NCBI GenBank assembly: GCA_027924645.1
Contig: BSBN01001017.1
Location: forward strand, 9,388,501-9,452,500
Length of the DNA stretch: 64,000 nucleotides
Source of the DNA: Cunninghamia lanceolata
Taxonomy: Eukaryota > Streptophyta > Pinopsida > Cupressales > Cupressaceae
Direction: 5' to 3'
Part shown: one piece after another, positions 10,787-23,057 of the stretch
Layout of the letters: every line of letters begins with the position of its first letter
How positions within the stretch are numbered: position 1 is the first letter of the stretch
Translations under genes and position numbers: made by a program
The notes under the pieces: model-generated
The model's input: only the letters and a program-made list of their open reading frames with translations
The model's database searches: none
Told to the model about the DNA's origin: nothing

Positions 10787-12335
10787 GATGCGAGGAATAT
10801 GGGATGTGGAAGCATCAGTATGTCCTCTACCTTTGCTTGTTGCTAGCTCAACCTCATAACCCCTCTTCTTAACCCTTGTATTGGCAGCAACTGGATTACT
10901 ATTACTATTTACCCCACAGAATTCTCCTTCCTACCAATTCATAATAGCAGAATCATTCTGAGGTTGCTCTTGTTGTTGTGTAGCTCCATCATTTGGTGTG
11001 TATGATTGTGTGGCTACCACATTTTGTACCATCAGAGCTTGATTTAGGACTCCACTTGAATAGGCTGCCTGATTGTGTGGCATATGGCATGGGACACACC
11101 AATCATAATCAACTGCAATGTTATTTTAAATAGGGACAAGTTCCCTTGCTGCATTAATAGGAGCTGGATTGTAAGGCTGAGAAGGCCTTTGGTTCATATT
11201 TTGCTTGACACCTTGGTATTTGCTCTGATAAGGTGGCCTATTGGCTTGGTGAGGTTGACCCTGCCCCTGATATGCTTGGTTCTACCCCTAATGTTGTTGT
11301 TGATAAGGCTGCCTACCTTGAAACTGTTGCTTCTTAATGTTTACTAGATCATTCCCAAAAGTCTACAGAAGATTTTCTATTTTCTGCTGGCTACTTTTAT
11401 CTCCTTTAGCTCTTGAGATGAACTAGAGGTAGTAGGTTCAAAAGTGGAGGTACTTGGTAATGCTACAACAACAGGTGTAGGGACAAAATATGGGGTGGGT
11501 AAAGGCATAGAAGCCTGGATCTCAGGGAAGATGGGCATAGGGGGCCTAGGTTCTATTTTTCTAGCCTAAATTAGACTATTCTCAGCTCTAATGGCTATTT
11601 CATAGGTATTAGGTAGGCTTCCACCTCCTAGTGATTATATCATCACTGAAATATCACTATTTAAAGCTTTCAAGAAATATAAGAATGCATACTCAACTGG
11701 AGGTCTTACTGTGGCAGGGATTCTGTCCCATGTCTTCTAAAATCTGAAGTTGAAGTCCATCATTAGTTCCTAAGGAGCTCTCCTTATGGTGGTCATCTGT
11801 TCCACCAATGACAGATTATCTGATTCATCCTAGAACTGCTTATTCAGCTTGTCTCCTAATTCATCCTAGGTTCCTATAGTCTGTACTGGTAGACTTCTGA
11901 ACCATTGTAATGCCTTCCCTTTGAATGAGGCAGCTAGTAATCTAATGGCTACATTGTCTTGTGTTACATGATGCACTCCACATAGAGATGCCACATCTCT
12001 TATGTGTTCAATAGGTGTAGTTTGGGTTTCCCTATGAAATAGGGTAGGCTCTTCAAGGCTGCCATAGGTATGGCATCATGTACTACTAAATTCAAAGGGC
12101 TTCCCCCATCAAAAGCCACAAATGGCTGATTTCTTGCCATCTGAGCAGCTGGAGGTGGGTTTGCTTGAGTTGCTACAAGGACTACGGAGGCAATTGGTCT
12201 GAAATTTGGTGGAGTTGACAATGTCCTCTTAGAATAGGGAGTTCTTACTACAGTTCTACTCTGCCTCCTAGGTGGAGAAAGCTGTAGATAATCAAATGAG
12301 CTTGAACTTGAACTCCTAGTCTGTATCATTTTCAT
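10787..12335 (-). pseudogene. Gag of element L, multiply interrupted
   Basis: Begins near 12335 with a Ser-rich N terminus. After a frame change comes a retrotransposon Gag core that includes LLAASFKGKALQWFRSLP, then a Gln/Pro-rich tail. I see no zinc knuckle. There are many in-frame stops, most of which read as Gln codons with one C-to-T change. It lies downstream of the 5' LTR and the PBS-like site, and upstream of the protease. Confidence 0.65.
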
Positions 12336-12467
12336 AAAAGTAGATCAACAGAACTGGTTTGCCTGATCCTCCTCAGTATGAGTCACCAGATATGCAATTT
12401 TTAACCTCCTATAGGTCAGAAAATCACTGGTTGCACATCAAAACCAGTAATAAGCCTTTGTATGGTC

Positions 12468-12487
12468 TCACTGGGCATGCTAGAAAC
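12468..12487 (-). other. PBS-like site of L
   Basis: The minus strand after the 5' LTR reads GTTTCTAGCATGCCCAGTGA. The core TTCTAGCATGCCCAGTG is identical to the bases after the 5' LTR of element H (30274-30290). There is no TGG at the expected place. It resembles the E-type site TGGCACGCCCGG with C-to-T and G-to-A changes. Confidence 0.5.
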
Positions 12488-14915
12488 TGTTGTCACATAA
12501 AATTGTACCCTGCTTGAATGGGATTCCAAGCATTCCAATGACACAATGGGATTGATCTCTAAGTGTGGGACTTTGCTAAATGAGATCAAACCTCCAGAGA
12601 AGGCCGGCTTCCTTGTCTAGTTATCACCTAAAACTACTGTATTTTTGGGGTGAAAAGGAGAAGAAATGTACTGAGATGAAAGATAAAGCATCAATACAGA
12701 AAAATATGAAAGGGTGATGGCACCAGACAAATTTAAAGAACCCTTACAAAATTGAAGCATGCACAACACAACCAGATACAACAAGCAAATATACACAAAA
12801 TAGATGATTCTAACAGAGGTAAGAAGCAAGATAATTGAAAGGAACAAAAGATATTCACAAACAATCATATGCAGATTCACACAGAGATAGAGAAATTAGC
12901 AAAAGGCATGATAGCTTGCATATATCTAATGAAAGGCAAGGTTACAGCATGAAAAGTTTTGTTTGGAAACAGGGAGAACAGGATGCTCCAAAAATTTTCC
13001 AACCCTTCTTACATCATAAGCCTCAGCTTATATAGCATTTCAAAACTAACCTAGGTCGGTTAAAAAATCCTTGAAAGGACATCCAGCTGATAGGAGTAAT
13101 GGCATCGAAATCTGGAACTGGGGCAGATGAAAGATATTTCTATGTCTTCAATGCAAGCAGCTGCATCATCGATCTGATCCTCAGAAGCAATGGAGGATAA
13201 CCTAGCATTGAATGCAAGCAGCTACTTCTGACAGTTCTCGACAATTAGGTGGCGAAGAAAAGACTGGAGATGAAGCGGTGGTGGGATATTTTGGGCCATC
13301 AATGTGAGCTGTGCCCTCCTGTGCAGCAATGAATGCAAAAAATATCTTCACCAACTCAAGAAAGTTGCTGCTGAAAAAGTCCACCCAACCGACATGAAGA
13401 TCCAGATCAAAAATGGAAGTGGGAACCCTCCTGAAAAATTCCCACCAAAAGGTCATCATCCTGATATTTTCAAATTTCTGCAAGAAAAGATTATCCCACA
13501 TGCACCCAGAGAAGACGCCATCATCACTTTATAAGCTAGGCTGTGAACATACATAATGTCGGTGCTTTTGCTCTTGACGGCATCATCATGAGCCCCATCA
13601 TCATCCTCCTTCAACATGATATCCTGTTGCTCTAAATATCACCCTGACGTCAGCAAGCCTTAGCACCATCACCCGTCGGCCAGACCTCTAACATCAACGA
13701 GCCATCAGCATGTCCGGCCGATATGAAATTAGCCCTGAGCCTCATCATCATCTTCAAGAACCATGAAATATCCTCCTGATGGAAATATCCTCTTGATGAA
13801 AGTAACATGATATAAAATATCACCCTGATGTTTGAAAACAGGATGTCAGGGAGGAAAGATCCTCCTGATCATGTTCATACAACATACCTCTTCATATCCA
13901 GGTGACATCATCAGCATGTTGAACATCAGGATGATCTTCAAATGCTAACTGGTGTTAAGGAAAATATGACCCATTTCAAGCCTTGATGGCATCATCATGA
14001 TATTGGGGCAGGATGATATTCAAAAATATCTTCCCCACAAAATATCAGGTTGCACTGTAGCTTCATCATAAGATTGGGGTGATCTTGGAATATGACTGAT
14101 ATTTGGAAATATCACCCCCGGCAGGAATATGCATGAAGCTATGAAACAAGCAGATATCACCCTGACATAGGAATGACGTCAGCAACATGTTGGGTGATCC
14201 AGCAAACATGAAGTGAAAAATAACATCAGGATGATCTTCAAAGATCACCCGATATTCAAATGTGATGACCCCTCAGAACATCGAGTCATACTTAGAAACT
14301 TCGTAGCACCAACATCAGGATGATCTTCAACTAAGATCACCTGATGTTAAAATATCATCCTGATGTGAAAGATCGTGTTGGCATAAATATGATGACCTTT
14401 GCAAGAAAGATGATCCTCCCCTGGAATGGATCTGGATGATGTCAGCGGCATATGAGTTGGTTTATCGCTACAGTCACCATGATGTTATCGTCATGCTACC
14501 AGATGGGGGTGAATAGTTGGAAGATAGGGTGATGATGGTGATGTCATCGTCACATCAGGGTGATATTTGGAAGGAAGGATGATATTTTGGAAGATCAGGT
14601 GATATTCGGAATATCACCCGATGTTCAAAATATCACCCGATCTTAGAAATATGACTCGATATTAGAACATCAGGGCTTGACCAGATGATGACCCCACATA
14701 ACTTCCTCACTTTTAACGAATTTTAGGGTGATGTAAAAAATAAACCTGCCTATTTTTCCAAGCTCTTTCACATGGTAAGCCTCTTGAGGCAAGCTTCTGA
14801 TTTTGAAATTGGGTTAAGACCTCAGGATCACAAATATGGCTTTCATGGGGATATGCATACTGACTGATCCTGCTTGAATTATTTTGACTCCTACTAGAGG
14901 AAAAATAGGTCAACA
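12488..14915 (-). repeat. 5' LTR of element L
   Basis: Partner of 4788-7228 with the same termini. It retains TGACGTCA at about 13645 and 14173, while other sites present in the left copy have become TGACATCA or are deleted. Right flank AAGAC is the target-duplication candidate. Confidence 0.9.
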
Positions 14916-14967
14916 AAGACAACATCAAAATATCACACAAAGTGATTCCACTAGCCAAGCGTCGAAT

Positions 14968-14986
14968 AATATATATATATATATAT
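14968..14986. repeat. (TA)n microsatellite
   Basis: About nine TA units, just outside the right end of element L in the internal region of element C. The surrounding 14916-15333 shows no coding signal. Confidence 0.8.
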
Positions 14987-15333
14987 CAACCCCATCATCA
15001 TATATGGACTAGGTCCATTTTTACTTACTCACTGAAGGGACACTTGGTCATTATCAATATTATATTTTTTCATCATCCGCTAGCTAGATAGAAACACTAG
15101 AGGAAGGTAAACAATAAATCAAGAGAAGAGAAACAAGTGCCCTAGGGTCGTCGCGTAGGAAGGTTCCCCCAAGTCACCAACCGCAATGCTATCCCCCTAG
15201 GACACAACACACAACAATGAAAATAGAGAAGAGGCAATATAGAAGAATGATGATACAAATAGAAGGGTCACAACAGAGGTGGTCTCCCAGTATCCTTGAC
15301 CTTACAAGAGTATCAAGGGTCATCTTAGGAGGC

Positions 15334-16511
15334 CTAAAAAACACATAACACATCACGGGGGAAACACAACACAAAGGTAAAGGGTTCGAAATACTTACCT
15401 GTAGGGACAACTAAACTAACAGTCATCATTGTCTTCCCAATCCTGAATGTTAGAAGAAATAAGTACATAAGGTACCATAGCCCAACTTTTGTTCTTGTCT
15501 TCAAGTTGTTCAATCTTAAGCTCTTCCTAGTTAGTTTCAATGTTAGGTTGAATATTTTCTCATTGATGTACATTTCGTTTGCAAAGGCTTGTGTTCTTCT
15601 CCTTCTTTCTTTTGCTTGTCTATTTCTTCTTGTCTTGCTTCTTATATCTTCAAAAGTTTTGTCATGTTTCTGTATAGGTTTTTGTATGTTAGAGGAGGAA
15701 GCACCATGTTCAAATCTCATTTGTCTTGATGAAATGTTTTGCTATCGATAACTCACTCCCAATCCTTGTAAGGATGGTGGGGGAGGAACCTCAACACAAC
15801 ATCCTTTTCCTTTCTCTCTAGGAAGTTCTTCTAATGTAGGTTGTTTGTCTCTTATTGTTTCTTGCACAAAAGGATCAACCACTCGATGTAATAGTTTTGC
15901 TTTATATTTTCTATATCCCAAGAAGTTAAAATCCATACATGGCTTCGGTTCCTGATCAAATTATTCCCAAAAGTAATCAAGGTTGAAGTGTTGTTTTGTA
16001 ACCAAGGGTTTATATCTATTGCAAGGAATGGTATGCACTTGTCCATTCAAAGGGAATTTTACATAGTTATGAATTGTTTCAAAGGCACAACTTTCATAGT
16101 CTTTAACCATGGGTGTCCTAATTTTATGTGAAAAATGTCAGATAAAGGGACAACATCAAATAGTTGTTCTATAGATTTGTCAAAAATTGTGACCAATAAA
16201 GATATCTTCCTAGAAGTGTTTATAAAGGTACCCTTATGTGTCTAAATCATCATGTCAGAAGAATAAAAAAAATCTTGTACCAAGCCATGTGAATAAATGA
16301 ATTCCTTCGTTGCCACATTAGTCATGCAATTAGGATCTATAAGTGTTCCATCTACTAGATTTTCCATTATCTTCACAGTGATATAAAGAGGTCCTTCACT
16401 TTCTCCAATTGTTCTATCATGAGGCGTAAACACAATTTTGGGTTCAGGGACCTTTCTTTTCATATAAGGCCTAAGTAGGAACCTAGTGTTATTGTTGTGA
16501 TTAGAATCCAT
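15334..16511 (-). pseudogene. Protease-fold ORF of element C, active site lost
   Basis: Starts at ATG 16511 (MDSNHNNN) and continues with stops at 16242, about 16060 and 15742 plus at least one frame change. The N-terminal half aligns with a retropepsin region: VDGTLIDPNCMTNV takes the place of a DSG/DTG active site, and HIKLGHPWLKTMKVV matches the LGCPWIHTMKAIP strand of the element H protease. The C-terminal half has a Pro-rich patch, then a very basic helical stretch (SKTRRNRQAKERRRR). The same ORF starts at 63598 in element D and also has D-P-N. No Gag, RT or integrase is found in C. The role is unknown; a structural or regulatory protease-fold protein is possible. Confidence 0.6.
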
Positions 16512-17380
16512 GTGTATACGCTTTCAAATCAATGGAAAATCAGATTTCAAAAGGCTTTCAAGACTTATGCAAGGAACAAGTGCAAAACTATGTATGAATA
16601 TGCTCTAAAATACTTAATTTTTCAAAAAATTTCAATACAAATGACTAAAAGGAGAGATGTTGTGAAGAAATTCAAGAGGGTTAGCAAATAATAAGCCTAA
16701 TATCAATCTAATGATGCAAAAATATCCTTCACAACATGATTATAATGCCATTCTAGAGAGATGATCAGTCAAAATCTAGTGAAAATGCAAGGTTTTCAAA
16801 CCCTAGACATGAAATTTTGCAAGAAAGGCACTATGATGAAACACTAAAGTTATAAATTAGACCTAAATGAGTGTTTAAAACAATAGTAAAATCTGAAACA
16901 ATATTTTAACTACAAACTCTAGCTAATGCAAAACTAGGTTTTTATGAAAAAGCACAATTTCAAGCAATTTTTAACAAATCTAGCATGAAAATGCAATAAA
17001 AATGAATAATAAATGATGAATTTCTATAATTTAAATCTGACGTAATGTAAAAATCAGAAATTTAATTAAATGCAATTAAATTAATGCAAACTATGTCAAA
17101 ATTCAGACCCTAGAATGCAATTTTTTTAAAAAAATTTCCAATTTTTCATTTTTTTTGTAAATTTTCAAATGCAATAAGATGAAAATTAAATGAATGAATG
17201 AAATGAATTTGAAATCTAATGAAAAAATCAGAAAATAGGTGAAATTAATTCAAATTTTTCAAAATTTTCAATTTTTTTTGTAAATTTTCAAATGCAATAA
17301 GATGGAAACTAGATGAATGAATGAAATGAATGCAAATATGAAGTACAACACTCAACAAAATGCAAAATTAATTAAAACAT
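16512..17380 (-). other. Leader of element C
   Basis: Very AT-rich transcribed leader between PBS and ORF. It contains runs of T/A and a repeated stretch (about 17130-17210 and 17250-17330) built on 'AATTTTTTTTGTAAATTTTC'. It holds no ORF I would support. Element D has a leader of similar make-up at 62201-63597. Confidence 0.55.
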
Positions 17381-17393
17381 GGGTTCACCAAAA
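17381..17393 (-). other. PBS of element C
   Basis: The minus strand reads TTTTGGTGAACCC directly after the LTR. Element D has the same TTTTGGTGAACCC at 62185. The complementary tRNA 3' end would finish GGGTTCACCA, a plausible tRNA tail; the species is not assigned. Confidence 0.65.
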
Positions 17394-18635
17394 TATTTAG
17401 GAGGTAAAAAGACAGGTTTTGGTTTCAAGGGTAAATCCTCCTTTCACTCCAACATTCAAGGACATAAATCGAGTGAAGCCACAATCTCTTGCAAGAGGGC
17501 TCTGCTATAGATTTAATGTCCTTTAGAATGAAGAGGAAACTTGGAATTTGCTAATTAATTAATCAATTAAAGTCCAATTGTGCTTAAAACCCTAATTTCA
17601 TAAAATTGTAAACAAATAGAAAAATCTCGACAAATGCTTGCACATAGAGATATCAAATGACAATTAGATACATACTAGATTTTGTGATTTGGTGTATGGA
17701 AAAGTTTGGGACTAATGAGTGGGCACTTGAGTCCAATGTACTAGTTTCTGTCAAGATCTTTGAAGAATGTCTACAACTCAATTCTGTTGTTCTAAAGATT
17801 TTACTATTTTGGTGTCAAGAGGACTAATGAGCAGGCGCCCTAGTCCAGGTCTTGAATTTCCACTTTCCTCTGTACTTTCGACATGCTGTTATGCTTCCCT
17901 ACAACTCCACTTCTTTTGCTTCCACAACATGTAACCTGTAATCACAGAAAAAGGGGTTGGGGGTTGTGGTATTTAGAGGCATGCCTTGGTCAATCCCTGG
18001 AGAGACATTCAAGTCTTTCAAACACCGTTATCAAATAAAGAGTGTGGATCCCTATGAGATAGAGGTAAAATCCAAATGATAAATTATTGAAAACATAAAG
18101 AAATGTCACCTTAGAGGTGTAGCTCACATGTAGATGATAATCTTTCACATCATAAGAAGATGAAGCCAAATCTGCATAACAAACACAATAACAAGACAAG
18201 TCTGCTCTGCAACAATGAATATCATGAATGCTCTAAAATCACAAGTGTGTCAAAAGTTCATAATCATCTTCTAGTTTACAAATGAATCCCTAAACATGCT
18301 TATATATGCAACTAAACAACTTCCAACTAAGAATTTCATAATTCAAACTTGAGGTGTCGGCATAGGACCTAATAACGGTCATATAACTGACAATTAGATT
18401 TAGGTTCTAACCTAAAATAGGGTAGGACTAGGATGTGGGCACCTAAGTCCTCCCTCCCTATTTCAGTCAGGATTCATCATAATAACACCCCCTAGTTCCT
18501 ATTTTCCATACAACTTAGGGGTTTTCTCATTGGGAGTCAACATGAATATGCAAGATGCTTATAATGAATTCTAAGGACTCGAGAGCTAAACCTTAAGAGG
18601 GAAAAGCCCCCAAGGGGATATTTTCCAATATAAGA
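17394..18635 (-). repeat. 5' LTR of element C
   Basis: Inverted relative of 1304-2544 and 60949-62184 and direct relative of 2545-3506. The first two bases on the minus strand read TC rather than TG, apparently a mutation. It carries the CCCCTTGGGGGC block next to the start. The right flank (18636-18640, CCTAC) would be one target duplication; its partner lies outside the window. Confidence 0.7.
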
Positions 18636-19607
18636 CCTACAAGTGACCAAAGGGGGCATGAAATCAAAATGCTATAAATTTACAAGTTTGTTTAACATTC
18701 AAAGGTTTGGTCGTTGAATAAATTTTATGACTATAAGCGCTTAAAGTAGGGTCTAGGGCATTAAATGTTGCATGTCTGGTCCATAAGGTGTGGGAATACA
18801 CTTTGAAATTTGTAAGAAGGGTTTTCAATGCACATCCCTTGTAATGGTATGTCTCCATGGTAGTTTGTAATGATTCAGGGGAATGTATAATTGAAGTTAT
18901 GGATTTTATCTTACCACATTTGCTGGTATGAAAGTAACCAAGGTTAGATAAATGTGTGACAACATTTTAATTCATTGCAAAGATTTTGTAATGGTCTTTC
19001 CTTTGTTTCATATGGGTTATTGTAGTTCTAAGATGGAATCTTATTAAGTATGTCCATTACATGCAATGTAATGTTTAATTTGTATATAAATGCATATTTG
19101 GTTTTGCTGATGTTCTGTTGGTGCATCTCCTTCTTCCTTACAATCCATGACTTTATTGCCCAATGGAGTAGGCACTAGTCTAAATTGGTGAGAGACCAAA
19201 CACTTTCCATTTTAATCATCCTCTATTCTTGATACTTTAGATGTAGATTATGGTTTTAGCCTGCTTTCATGATTTAATATTGCAAACTAGGGAACATCCT
19301 AAGTGACCTTCAATGCTTAAATCATTAAAGAATCATGTCATGCATTCCTATGACTTGCACTTGTGTATGAAATGTTAAGTGGATTCATTTTTTGGGATTA
19401 TAATACTACTATCATTTATGACTGCATATCATGGTTGTAGTTAATTATCTTAATAAAAGGTTTTACATATAACTAGTTAATATTTGACTCACTGTCAAAT
19501 ATAGCGGTCAAGCATACAATAGCAATAGTTGTTGTTGTTTAGTCACAAATCATCTTAATAGGTTAGTTGTCATGTAAAGGATGCCTCTAGGAACACCCTC
19601 TTAGGTC
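18636..19607. other. Unassigned AT-rich DNA
   Basis: No ORF, repeat partner, PBS or PPT was recognised. It may be older retrotransposon sequence, because a Ty3 gag fragment follows shortly after, but nothing in the bases proves this. Confidence 0.4.
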
Positions 19608-19613
19608 TAGAAG

Positions 19614-20101
19614 TGTTATTATATGGAGCCTAATCAGAATCAGAGGTTAAATTTTCCCCACTTTTATCAGCGCGGTTTCCCCCCAAATCCTACGAGGTTA
19701 AGGGGCAGCGTCCCCGTGGGGGCTCAGTGGCAACGCCCCCGAAACCTCACATGATTTTTATTATTTTATAAAGGCACCAGGAGTTATTTTTCACTGGCCA
19801 ACATAAGAAAACCCTATTTTTGTAACTGACAAAAAGCTTGATAAAAGCGACTAAGGGTTTGGGTTTCTATTGAATATATTGTAGCATTTTGCAGCGGTAT
19901 TGAGTTGTAGGGATTGTTGGTTGTAATCAGTTTGATTTACTGGATAATAATATTGGACTCTCTGTTTTGGTGGATGTAGCTCGAGTTTGGGTGAATCACG
20001 TTAAAACTTGTCTCTCGTTATTATTATTTTTGTGTATTTCCATTCCTCTGTTTAATCTTTATTTTCATTCAATTGATATCTTCTACCAGCCAACCCTAAC
20101 A
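19614..20101 (+). repeat. Solo LTR, 488 bp, with 6-bp target duplication
   Basis: Starts TGTTATTATATGG and ends CAACCCTAACA. TAGAAG occurs on both sides (19608-19613 and 20102-20107). Near its start is a GC-rich self-complementary patch (GGGGCAGCGTCCCCG, then CAACGCCCCCG) followed by a TTTATAAAGG TATA-like box near 19766. No internal region follows, so it is a solo LTR, probably copia. Orientation is taken from the TATA box. Confidence 0.65.
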
Positions 20102-20107
20102 TAGAAG

Positions 20108-20463
20108 TTATGTTAGAAGTGAAGGAGAGCATGCCCACTCTTAGAAATTGGCCTTTAATCACTCATATTCTATTAATGAGATGATTGATTCACCTTCAAT
20201 ATGACAAGTCCCTAGCCTTGAAGTGAGTTGATCCCTCTAGGATTGTGAGCAACAATTTTAGGACCCAACACTTGTTACAAGTGTGGATAAGTTGGGCATA
20301 GGGAGTTTGAATGTCCTCAAACACAATAGGAGAATAATAGGATAGATGTGGCTAGAAACCACATAACTCAAGAAGATGAAGAAAGTGTTACATCACCTAG
20401 ACACAAGGAGGGACTAAAACAAGGAGAAGCTCTTATGTTGAAAAGAGTGTTGATGAAACTAAT
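20108..20463 (+). pseudogene. Ty3/gypsy Gag fragment with zinc knuckle
   Basis: From 20273 the frame reads a CCHC knuckle, CYKCG-stop-VGHREFECP, where the stop TAA stands in for a Gln codon. It is followed by an acidic linker and GEALMLKRVL, which resembles the start of the protease region in chromovirus-type gypsy elements. It breaks at 20463, where element F is inserted. The rest of this older element was not found in the window. Confidence 0.6.
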
Positions 20464-22428
20464 TGTTGACCTATTTTGGCCTCTCGAACTAGCACATCCT
20501 TCCAAAATTACAAATTGTGTCAAAATCTATCAAGTTGTCCTTAGATAGGTTCATTTTGTCTCATTATGTAGGTTTGCCTTTGGAATTTTTGAAAAAGGTT
20601 GAAAATTGACTAAGCTTGAGGTCGTTGGAGTTTTTGAGCCCTTTAGGAACAAAATCAGAGATTTCCCTTGTTCTAGGAACAAGGGAAATCCTTGATGGGC
20701 TCTCGTTCCCTTCAAAAACTTTAACTAGCTCTTTGGTTTCCCTTTATTAGCAATTTCTTGGTTGTTGGGAACTCTCCAATAAAGTGGAATGGGTCAGTGT
20801 AGAGCTACAGAAAGAAGTAGGGAAGCAGTGTCAAAGCTTTCCATATTTCTAGGAACTATTGAAAACCCTGATAGGTTTCCAAGTTTCCCATTTTCGATGA
20901 GTTCCCAGTCATCAAGAACTCCTTGAAAAGGTGGAACAACCCAACAAGGGGAAACTAAGACTGGCTAAACCAGTTGAAAACTAGATAGGAAGGTGAATCA
21001 AGGTGAAAAGCTAAGGTAGAAGAAAAAGCAAAGGGAAGGTGTCGTCAGCCAATTCCAAATGGTTGGGGAAATTCTTGACGGAGTTCTTGTTCCTAGTCAA
21101 AAGGTCAATGGGAAATATAGAGAAAATGGCTAAGGCACGAGCACAAAGGTAAAGATAAGGTTCCCTTTATCAGTGAGTTCCCAATCATTGAGATCATCCC
21201 AACAAAGTGGAACAAGCTAATTGAAGGGTGCAAGGAAAGACCCATCAGAGATTTGAGTTCCTAGAACTAGGGAACTCATCGATGAGTTCCTAGTTCCTAG
21301 GAAATCCCTAACGGGTGAAGATGATTGGAATACTAGTCAAGTTGGTTGAGGCTGGCTAAACTGGTAAAGCCAAGGAAAGGAGGGGTTTCTAAGGCATGAA
21401 ATTGGTTGAGGAACAAGGTAGAAATAAGACAAAGTAAAGTCATTAGCAATTTCCTAGTTAGTGGGAAATCACCGATGAAATGGAACACGAAGCTAAAAAG
21501 AGGGCCCATGTGGTTGTCGACGAGTTTCGAGTGACCTAGAAATTGTCGACAAGGTTTTTAAAATGCATTTTAAGTGCAAAAAAGGTGTCTTTTGGCATGT
21601 TGACTGTGGAAAATGCTTGTTCAATACCCAAAAGTACCATTAATGCAAATTTGAGTAGATATTTTGGTAGATGTAATAGTGATATGGATTTTAATGTTGC
21701 AAGTACTTAAAGTGGTTGGAACAGTGAGTTTCAAGCAACCTAAATCTAATTGTAGGTCTTTCACATTAAAGATTTGGTACCCTAAGCATGGGTAAAGCTC
21801 AAGATTTACAAGATTTTCTTGCATGGCCCATCAAAAGTGATGTTTGCAAGCGTGGGTGACTAACAAAACATGTTGAACAATCTCCCACATTGAGGGTTGC
21901 AATAGTGATTTTGAAAAGCTATATATGCATGTAAAAAAGATGTATTAGGGGTTGTTGGTCTTTAGAAGCCAAGCATTGTATCAACTATAATATTGTGCCA
22001 CCATGATCAATAAAAACTACTAATTTTGTCCTTCCTCATATGTTTTTACATTGTATTGTTGAATGATTTAGATTTAGTTTTTGAATAATCGATTCCTTGT
22101 ATTTCTAGCTCTTTCTTAATCTCTTTATGAGCTTCATGAGTATTGTGCACATACATGTCAATTGTTTTAAGATCATTTTGTGCATGCTAGGTTGATTTAG
22201 AAATTATTCAAACTAAATCTAGTGCATCACCTTTCATTTTTAGTATTTCTCCTTCTCCCCTTTTCCTTGGTGATTGTTAGAATAGGTTTAGTTTCAATTT
22301 ATTTCTCTGAGCCTTAAGCTTAGAAAGAGGAACCAACCTTCTCTAGAGGTCTGATCTCATATGCAAGGTACCACACCTTGAGATCAGTCCCATTGTGTCT
22401 TCGGATTGTTGGAATAGTAGTTTCAACA
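20464..22428 (+). repeat. 5' LTR of element F
   Basis: TGTTGACC...TTTCAACA. The U3 contains at least four dispersed copies of a module built on 'GAGTTCCCAATCATCAAG ... AAAGTGGAA' (about 20745, 20895, 21175, 21455). The final ~130 bp resemble the U5 end of element L (CCTTCTCT.GAGGT.TGATCTCAT). Partner at 24940. Confidence 0.75.
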
Positions 22429-22430
22429 AA

Positions 22431-22442
22431 TGGTGCAAATCC
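22431..22442 (+). other. PBS of element F
   Basis: TGGTGCAAATCC two bases after the LTR end. Its complement ends GCACCA, as expected for a tRNA tail. It differs from the PBS-like site of L despite the similar LTRs. Confidence 0.5.
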
Positions 22443-23057
22443 AAGCAACAATAATTTTTTCCATGCTCTATGGGACCAATTTGATGATCCTTACTTCATC
22501 CATTGAAGAGTTTTGGTGTGCTCTTTAGTGCATTTTACCATTCAGGGAAGTTTTGTTTAACACCATAGTGACTTTACTGATCAAATCTACTACTAGTTTA
22601 AGCAGTTCAAGTGCTTAATGATTATTAAAGATTGGGATTCAGGTGATATTCTAATCTTCTTTCTTTTAAAGTCTTTCAATCACCTTGTGACTCTTCTGGT
22701 ATGATTATTTGTCTCCAAGAAGAAGACCTGATTGCTCTTTATATTTGAATGATTTTTTGGTTTTTTAAATGTGCTAGTATGTCAAACTATTGTGGAAGTT
22801 ATGGCTATTCCCCTCCACTTTGTCAAAATCTAGTCTTTTTGCCTCCCTATCAGACATATCAAACTAAAAGCGCTTCTGGTTTTATCCCAAATTCCCCTAC
22901 TATATAAGGTATCAACATTCTCATAATGTTTGCCTCCCTCCCACCCCTGCATGGTCTTCTTGGTAGCTTGCTCACACTTATACTCAGCCTCAAGAGGCCT
23001 ATTTTTCTCCAAACTAGTGTAACTACCCTACTAATCAACCTTAAAATATTAACAACA

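Larger units (their letters stand above)
4788..14915 (-). mobile_element. Tat-type Ty3/gypsy retrotransposon L, RT core deleted
   Basis: About 10.1 kb on the minus strand, bounded by LTRs of 2441 and 2428 bp with TGTTG...CAACA ends. Flanks AAGAT (4783-4787) and AAGAC (14916-14920) form a 5-bp target duplication with one mismatch. Internal order on the minus strand is gag, protease, archaeal-type RNase H, N-terminal RT segment, integrase. The RT catalytic core and the usual gypsy RNase H are missing, so the copy is non-autonomous. It is inserted in the internal region of element C. Confidence 0.9.

Noticed and set aside
18636..19607. Possible host promoter or gene fragment
   Set aside because: No ORF, splice pattern or motif stands out; left as unassigned.
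19680..19745. CpG-rich patch as a gene-linked CpG island
   Set aside because: Too short, palindromic, and inside a solo LTR.
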